This document shows positions 15,152 through 18,450 of a DNA stretch of 18,450 nucleotides, piece by piece. Positions within the stretch are counted from its first letter, which is position 1. The number at the start of each line of letters is the position of its first letter. The translations under genes were made by a program, and so were the position numbers. A model generated the notes under the pieces. That model was not told the origin of the DNA. It did no database searches and saw only the letters and a program-made list of their open reading frames with translations. This DNA is from Carnobacterium_A sp036639135 (GTDB lineage: Bacteria > Bacillota > Bacilli > Lactobacillales > Carnobacteriaceae). The stretch is from NCBI GenBank assembly GCA_036639135.1, contig JAVWJE010000036.1, positions 1 through 18,450 on the forward strand, given 5' to 3'.

Positions 15152-16218
15152 AAAAAAAGAATATCGGAATACGTTTTATTCAGATTACTTTTTGTTCTTT
15201 TTTATTCTTTTTGATTGTCGCTTTATCCTATGGTTATGCCACACAACCTAATGAATGGTTGGTTACTATTTTTAAAACACAATTCTTACATGTACCTTAT
15301 CTTCTTTACCTACTGGGAGTAGCATCAATTATTGGATTGTTAACTTCAATCTTATTATATGAGCTTCAGCAAAGAAAATGGGGATATCTAGAAGAAATAT
15401 TGCGTTCACTTGCTAGTGGGAATTACTCAGTTAAACATATAGATGGATTATTCGAGAATGAAATAGAAGAGTTTGACTATTTTGATGATATTAAAAGCTC
15501 ACTGTCTATTATCCGTAGTAAACTACTAGATTTATCTAAAGAAGTTCAAAAGCAAAGCAATTATCCTACATTGGTTGATGGAGAAACAAAAGAAGAAATA
15601 TTAGAAATAGAAAGACGTCGTATCGCTAGAGAATTACATGATTCTGTTAGCCAGCAGTTATTTGCAGCAATGATGCTATTATCAGCAATAAATGAACAAT
15701 TGGAAGATACTGATGACGTGATGGAAAAACAACTAAAAATGGTTGAAAGTATCATAAATGAATCACAATCTGAAATGCGAGCGCTGTTATTACATCTAAG
15801 ACCAATTAATTTAGAAGGAAAAACATTGAAAAAAGGTATTGAACAATTATTAACGGAGTTAAAGACAAAAATACAAATTAAATTAACTTGGGAAATAGAT
15901 GAAGTAACGTTAGAAACTGGAATGGAAGACCATTTATTTCGGATAATACAAGAACTTCTTTCAAATACCCTAAGACATTCGAAAGCTAAAGAACTAGAAG
16001 TTTATTTAAAGAAATACCACGATTCGTTGTCTTTACGAGTAATCGATGATGGAATAGGATTTGATCCCGATGAACAAAAAGCAGGTAATTATGGTCTAGT
16101 AAATATAAACGAAAGAGTAAGCAATATGGGTGGGACGTTTAAAGTTATTAGTTTTATAAATAAAGGAACCAGTATAGAAATTAAGATACCGCTTATTAAG
16201 GGGAGTGAATTAGAATGA
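15148..16218 (+). CDS. liaS: LiaS sensor histidine kinase
   Basis: The membrane kinase phosphorylates LiaR when LiaF inhibition is relieved. It has 356 aa. Two membrane segments (about 10-28 and 45-68) flank a very short external loop, the small intramembrane-sensing type. The HisKA_3 phosphoacceptor motif is RRIARELHDSVSQQL with His164. The ATPase domain shows ELLSNTLRHSKA (about 268-279), DDGIGFDPD (about 299) and NYGLVNINERV (about 313). GAGGTGA (15134-15140) precedes the start inside liaF, and the stop overlaps liaR by 4 nt. Tight coupling supports equal expression of the three components. Confidence 0.95.
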   Translation: MKKKNIGIRFIQITFCSFLFFLIVALSYGYATQPNEWLVTIFKTQFLHVPYLLYLLGVASIIGLLTSILLYELQQRKWGYLEEILRSLASGNYSVKHIDGLFENEIEEFDYFDDIKSSLSIIRSKLLDLSKEVQKQSNYPTLVDGETKEEILEIERRRIARELHDSVSQQLFAAMMLLSAINEQLEDTDDVMEKQLKMVESIINESQSEMRALLLHLRPINLEGKTLKKGIEQLLTELKTKIQIKLTWEIDEVTLETGMEDHLFRIIQELLSNTLRHSKAKELEVYLKKYHDSLSLRVIDDGIGFDPDEQKAGNYGLVNINERVSNMGGTFKVISFINKGTSIEIKIPLIKGSELE

Positions 16219-16847
16219 TAAAAGTTTTATTGATTGATGATCATGAGATGGTAAGATTAGGTGTGTCATCTTATCTATCTATTCAACCGGATATCAAAGT
16301 TATCGGTGAAGCTGAAAATGGAGAAATAGGCTATCAAAAAGCGATGGAACTTAGACCGGATGTTATTATGATGGATTTAGTAATGGATGTTATGGATGGT
16401 ATTGAATCAACTAAAGCCATCATGAAAGAATGGCCAGATGCTAAAATTATTATTGTGACAAGTTTTATAGATGATGAAAAAGTATACCCCGCTCTCGAAG
16501 CAGGAGCAGCAAGTTATATTTTAAAGACTTCTACTGCAAGAGAAATTGCAGATGCAATTCGTTCTACTTATAAAGGAGAGTCCGTGTTAGAAACAGAAGT
16601 TACTGCAAAAATGATGACACGTTTCTCAAAGAAACAACAGCATTTTCTTCATGATGATTTAACTAAACGAGAAAAAGAAATCTTATTGTTAATTGCACAA
16701 GGTAATTCCAATCAAGAAATTGCAAATATTTTATTTATAACCTTGAAAACAGTTAAAACACATGTTTCTAATATATTAGCTAAACTAGATGTTGATGATC
16801 GGACTCAAGCGGCAATATATGCTTTTAAATATCATCTGATTTATTAA
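16215..16847 (+). CDS. liaR: LiaR response regulator (NarL/LuxR type)
   Basis: The transcription factor of the system has 210 aa. The receiver domain has the acidic pocket IDDHEMVRLG (Asp8, Asp9), the phosphoacceptor in IMMDLVMDVMDG (Asp54), and the conserved Thr and Lys in VTSFIDDE and YILKTS. The C-terminal LuxR-type HTH is LTKREKEILLLIAQG to KTVKTHVSNILAKL (about 145-195). GGGGAGTGA (16200-16207) serves as binding site within the end of liaS. The likely first target is its own operon through the palindromes at 14309-14330. No clear terminator follows. Confidence 0.95.
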   Translation: MIKVLLIDDHEMVRLGVSSYLSIQPDIKVIGEAENGEIGYQKAMELRPDVIMMDLVMDVMDGIESTKAIMKEWPDAKIIIVTSFIDDEKVYPALEAGAASYILKTSTAREIADAIRSTYKGESVLETEVTAKMMTRFSKKQQHFLHDDLTKREKEILLLIAQGNSNQEIANILFITLKTVKTHVSNILAKLDVDDRTQAAIYAFKYHLIY

Positions 16848-16885
16848 AAAAATTTGCAGTTTTACTGAGATTTCAATGCCTGTTT

Positions 16886-16913
16886 TTTACATAGAGATAT
16901 GTTAAGCTAATTA
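16886..16913 (+). promoter_or_regulatory. Possible promoter of the YneR-like gene
   Basis: TTTACA (16886-16891) and TAATTA (16908-16913) are 16 nt apart. The start would be near 16920, leaving a leader of about 48 nt that holds the Shine-Dalgarno and hairpin. Confidence 0.45.
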
Positions 16914-16927
16914 CAGGATAAACAACG

Positions 16928-16967
16928 AAGGGGGGATTCACAGTTTTTATATTCTGTGAAGTAAAAA
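16928..16967 (+). promoter_or_regulatory. Remote Shine-Dalgarno separated from its start by a hairpin
   Basis: AAGGGGGG (16928-16935) can pair along 7 bases with the 16S rRNA tail, counting one G-U. It is 32 nt from the ATG at 16968, too far for normal use. Between them TTCACAG (16937-16943) pairs perfectly with CTGTGAA (16954-16960). Folding removes 24 nt and leaves 8 nt, the optimal spacing. No other start codon in the gap opens more than two codons (GTG at 16956 meets TAA at once). Confidence 0.65.
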
Positions 16968-17275
16968 ATGAAAATAGAATTAACTGAAAATGCAATTGAA
17001 TGGTTTGAAAAAGAAGTAGGCGTTANNNNNNNNNNGTTACGAAAGAAAATGGTGTGCGCTTTATGGGTAAGGTATATGGGAAAACGGATGTCCATGAGGG
17101 CTTTTCTGTAGGGATGAATGTTTGTCAGCCTGAGGATGTTTTAACTAAAGCAGTCATTAATGAAATAACTTATTTCATTGAAAAAAATGATGATTGGTTT
17201 TTTAGTGGATATGATTTAAAAGTAGACTATAGTAAAAAGAATGACGAACCAGTATATACATTTATTGAGCAATAA
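16968..17275 (+). CDS. HesB/YneR-like small protein, interrupted by an N gap
   Basis: A protein of about 102 aa resembling the YneR group of the HesB/IscA family. It starts MKIELTENAIEWFEKEVGV and continues after the gap with VTKENGVRFMGKVYGKTDVH, then EGFSVGMNV and a C-terminal WFFSGYDLKVDYS. IscA-type proteins bind Fe-S or iron through three conserved cysteines. Here only one Cys (MNVCQPED) is seen, so the metal role is doubtful, as in other YneR-like members. The N run at 17026-17035 breaks the frame: 58 nt precede it (19 codons plus one base), while the downstream frame resumes at 17036. An actual gap of 8 or 11 nt would make the gene intact. I therefore treat it as one gene and not a pseudogene. 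It converges on rnj across a shared terminator. Confidence 0.8.
17026..17035. other. Run of 10 N (assembly gap) inside the YneR-like gene
   Basis: Ten undetermined bases. The flanking frames require a true length of 2 modulo 3, so ten is probably a placeholder. Confidence 0.95.
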
Positions 17276-17278
17276 AAT

Positions 17279-17327
17279 AAAAAATCTCTTACTTTCAAAA
17301 GAAAGTAAGAGATTTTTTTTATACAGG
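17279..17327. terminator. Bidirectional terminator between the YneR-like gene and rnj
   Basis: A perfect stem of up to 18 bp pairs 17279-17296 with 17301-17318 around an AAAA loop. The sequence runs A-rich on the left and T-rich on the right, so it terminates transcripts from both sides. The rnj stop codon (17319-17321) sits directly at its edge. Confidence 0.93.
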
Positions 17328-18450
17328 CATAATTACTGGTAATACCATTGGATGACGTTTAGTTTTTTCGTATAAGAAAGGTTTTAAACTCTCAATGACA
17401 ACAGACTTGATTGCTTGCTCTGTAAGAGGTTCATCATTGTTAGCAAGAAGTTTCCTAAGGCTTCTAGTGATAACGCGTTGTGCATCATTTATTAGTTCAC
17501 CAGACTCACGCATATAAATGAAACCACGTGATAAAATATCTGGACCAGCTAAAATTTCTTTAGATTTATAATCAATCGTAACGACAACAACGACTAGACC
17601 TTCTTCAGAAAGTAAACGACGGTCACGTAAGACAACATTTCCAATGTCTCCGATACCTTTTCCATCGACATAAACATCTCCGGCATCAAAATGACCCGCT
17701 CTTCTAGCAGACTCTGCAGTTAAAGCAAGAACATCGCCATTTTCTAGAATGAAACAATCGTCTTTAGACATACCGATTTGTTCAGCTAAACCAGCATGTA
17801 TTTTTTGCATACGGTACTCACCGTGGACTGGAACAAAATATTTAGGTTTCATTAAACGCAACATTAATTTTTGTTCTTGTTGACCACCATGACCAGAAGT
17901 ATGGATATTATTAACTTTACCGTGAATAACATTGGCTCCAGCTTCAGATAACAAATTGATAACACGGTTAACACTAGCTGTGTTTCCAGGAATTGGAGAA
18001 CTTGAGAAAATAACAGTGTCTCCAGGTTGTACTGAAATTTGACGGTGTGTTCCGTTAGCAATTCTACTTAATGCAGCCATAGGTTCACCTTGCGAACCAG
18101 TACATAAAATAATTGTTTCATTTGCTGGCATACGATTTAATTCTTGAGACTCTATAAATTTATCATCTGGAGCAGTAATGTAACCGAGCGAACGACCAGT
18201 CACGANNNNNNNNNNNCATGCTTCGACCGAACACTGCGATTTTCCTACCTGTTTTGATAGCTGCTTGAGCAACTTGTTCTAAACGTGAGATATTTGAAGC
18301 AAAAGTTGCGAATATAATTCTTCCTTCAACTTTTTGCATAATATTTGTGATGGATTCGCCGACACCTTGTTCTGAATTTGTAAAAGTCGGGATTTCAGCA
18401 TTTGTACTATCTGAAAGAAGAGCTAAGACTCCTTCATCACCAATACGAGC
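17319..18450 (-). CDS. Ribonuclease J, C-terminal part (5' end outside the window)
   Basis: RNase J is a beta-CASP metallo-beta-lactamase nuclease with endonuclease and 5'-3' exonuclease activity in mRNA decay and rRNA maturation. The gene runs off the window, so the catalytic HxHxDH motif is not seen. From the 18450 edge it reads GVLALLSDSTNAEIPTFT and GRIIFATFASNISRLEQV, then AVFGRSM at the N gap. It resumes with VTGRSLGYITAP, LCTGSQGEPM, SSSPIPGN, NIHTSGHGG and PVHGEYRM. The C-terminal domain ends KTKRHPMVLPVIMPV. The His in HTSGHG and HGEYR matches active-site motifs. Paralogues J1 and J2 both occur in Firmicutes; the retained HGEYR leans to J1 but does not settle it. The N run at 18206-18216 is discussed in findings. 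Confidence 0.92.
18206..18216. other. Run of 11 N (assembly gap) inside the RNase J gene
   Basis: Eleven undetermined bases between FGRSM and VTGRSLGYI. The reading frame needs a true length of 1 modulo 3, so eleven is probably not exact. Confidence 0.95.

Noticed and set aside
16848..16890. Terminator after liaR
   Set aside because: Only a 4-bp GCAG/CTGT pairing precedes the TTTTTT run; too weak to call, so read-through is possible.

Overview
The window is chromosomal DNA from a low-GC Gram-positive bacterium. AT-rich codon use, strong AAGGAG-type ribosome binding sites, sigma-A promoters, a T-box leader, IreB, RNase J, RecD2 and a LiaFSR system all point to Firmicutes. The DUF1831-mnmA pair and the ireB-ruvX-DUF1292-mltG order suggest Lactobacillales, perhaps Carnobacteriaceae or Enterococcaceae. 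The genus is a guess from sequence flavour. Almost everything is housekeeping. I see no phage, transposon, CRISPR array, rRNA or tRNA.

Layout. Positions 1-54 are a (GTAA)n microsatellite, possibly an assembly edge. Next come DUF1831 (79-420) and mnmA (600-1724), two genes linked to sulfur transfer and tRNA thiolation. A TPR gene and recD2 (1855-5078) form a tight pair. A lipid-kinase gene lies on the minus strand (5098-6051), divergent from yitT (6245-7126). alaS (7514-10162) is preceded by a strong promoter (7198-7226) and an alanine T-box leader (about 7233-7470). ireB, ruvX and a DUF1292 gene form an operon (10332-11390) closed by a terminator. mltG and udk (11678-13548) are followed by greA (13768-14241) with its own leader and terminator. 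The liaF-liaS-liaR operon (14414-16847) has 4-nt ATGA overlaps at both junctions and LiaR/VraR-like palindromes upstream. A HesB/YneR-like gene (16968-17275) converges on an RNase J gene (17319 to the window end, minus strand) across a perfect bidirectional terminator.

Themes. Several genes bear on the cell envelope: IreB (substrate of the PASTA kinase), MltG (glycan strand length) and LiaFSR (envelope stress sensing). Others serve RNA and translation: MnmA, AlaRS, GreA, RNase J. RecD2 and RuvX handle DNA.

Most worth a second look: (1) the YneR-like gene has an excellent Shine-Dalgarno 32 nt from its ATG, with a 7-bp hairpin exactly between them that would restore an 8-nt spacing when folded; (2) the alaS T-box lacks the usual terminator and instead shows a long helix built around the antiterminator, with an upstream competitor; (3) the lia promoter carries overlapping palindromes; (4) mnmA has a stem-loop just before a weak ribosome binding site. 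Two N runs (17026-17035 and 18206-18216) interrupt otherwise intact genes, and their lengths do not fit the reading frames. No wholly new multi-gene system was found.
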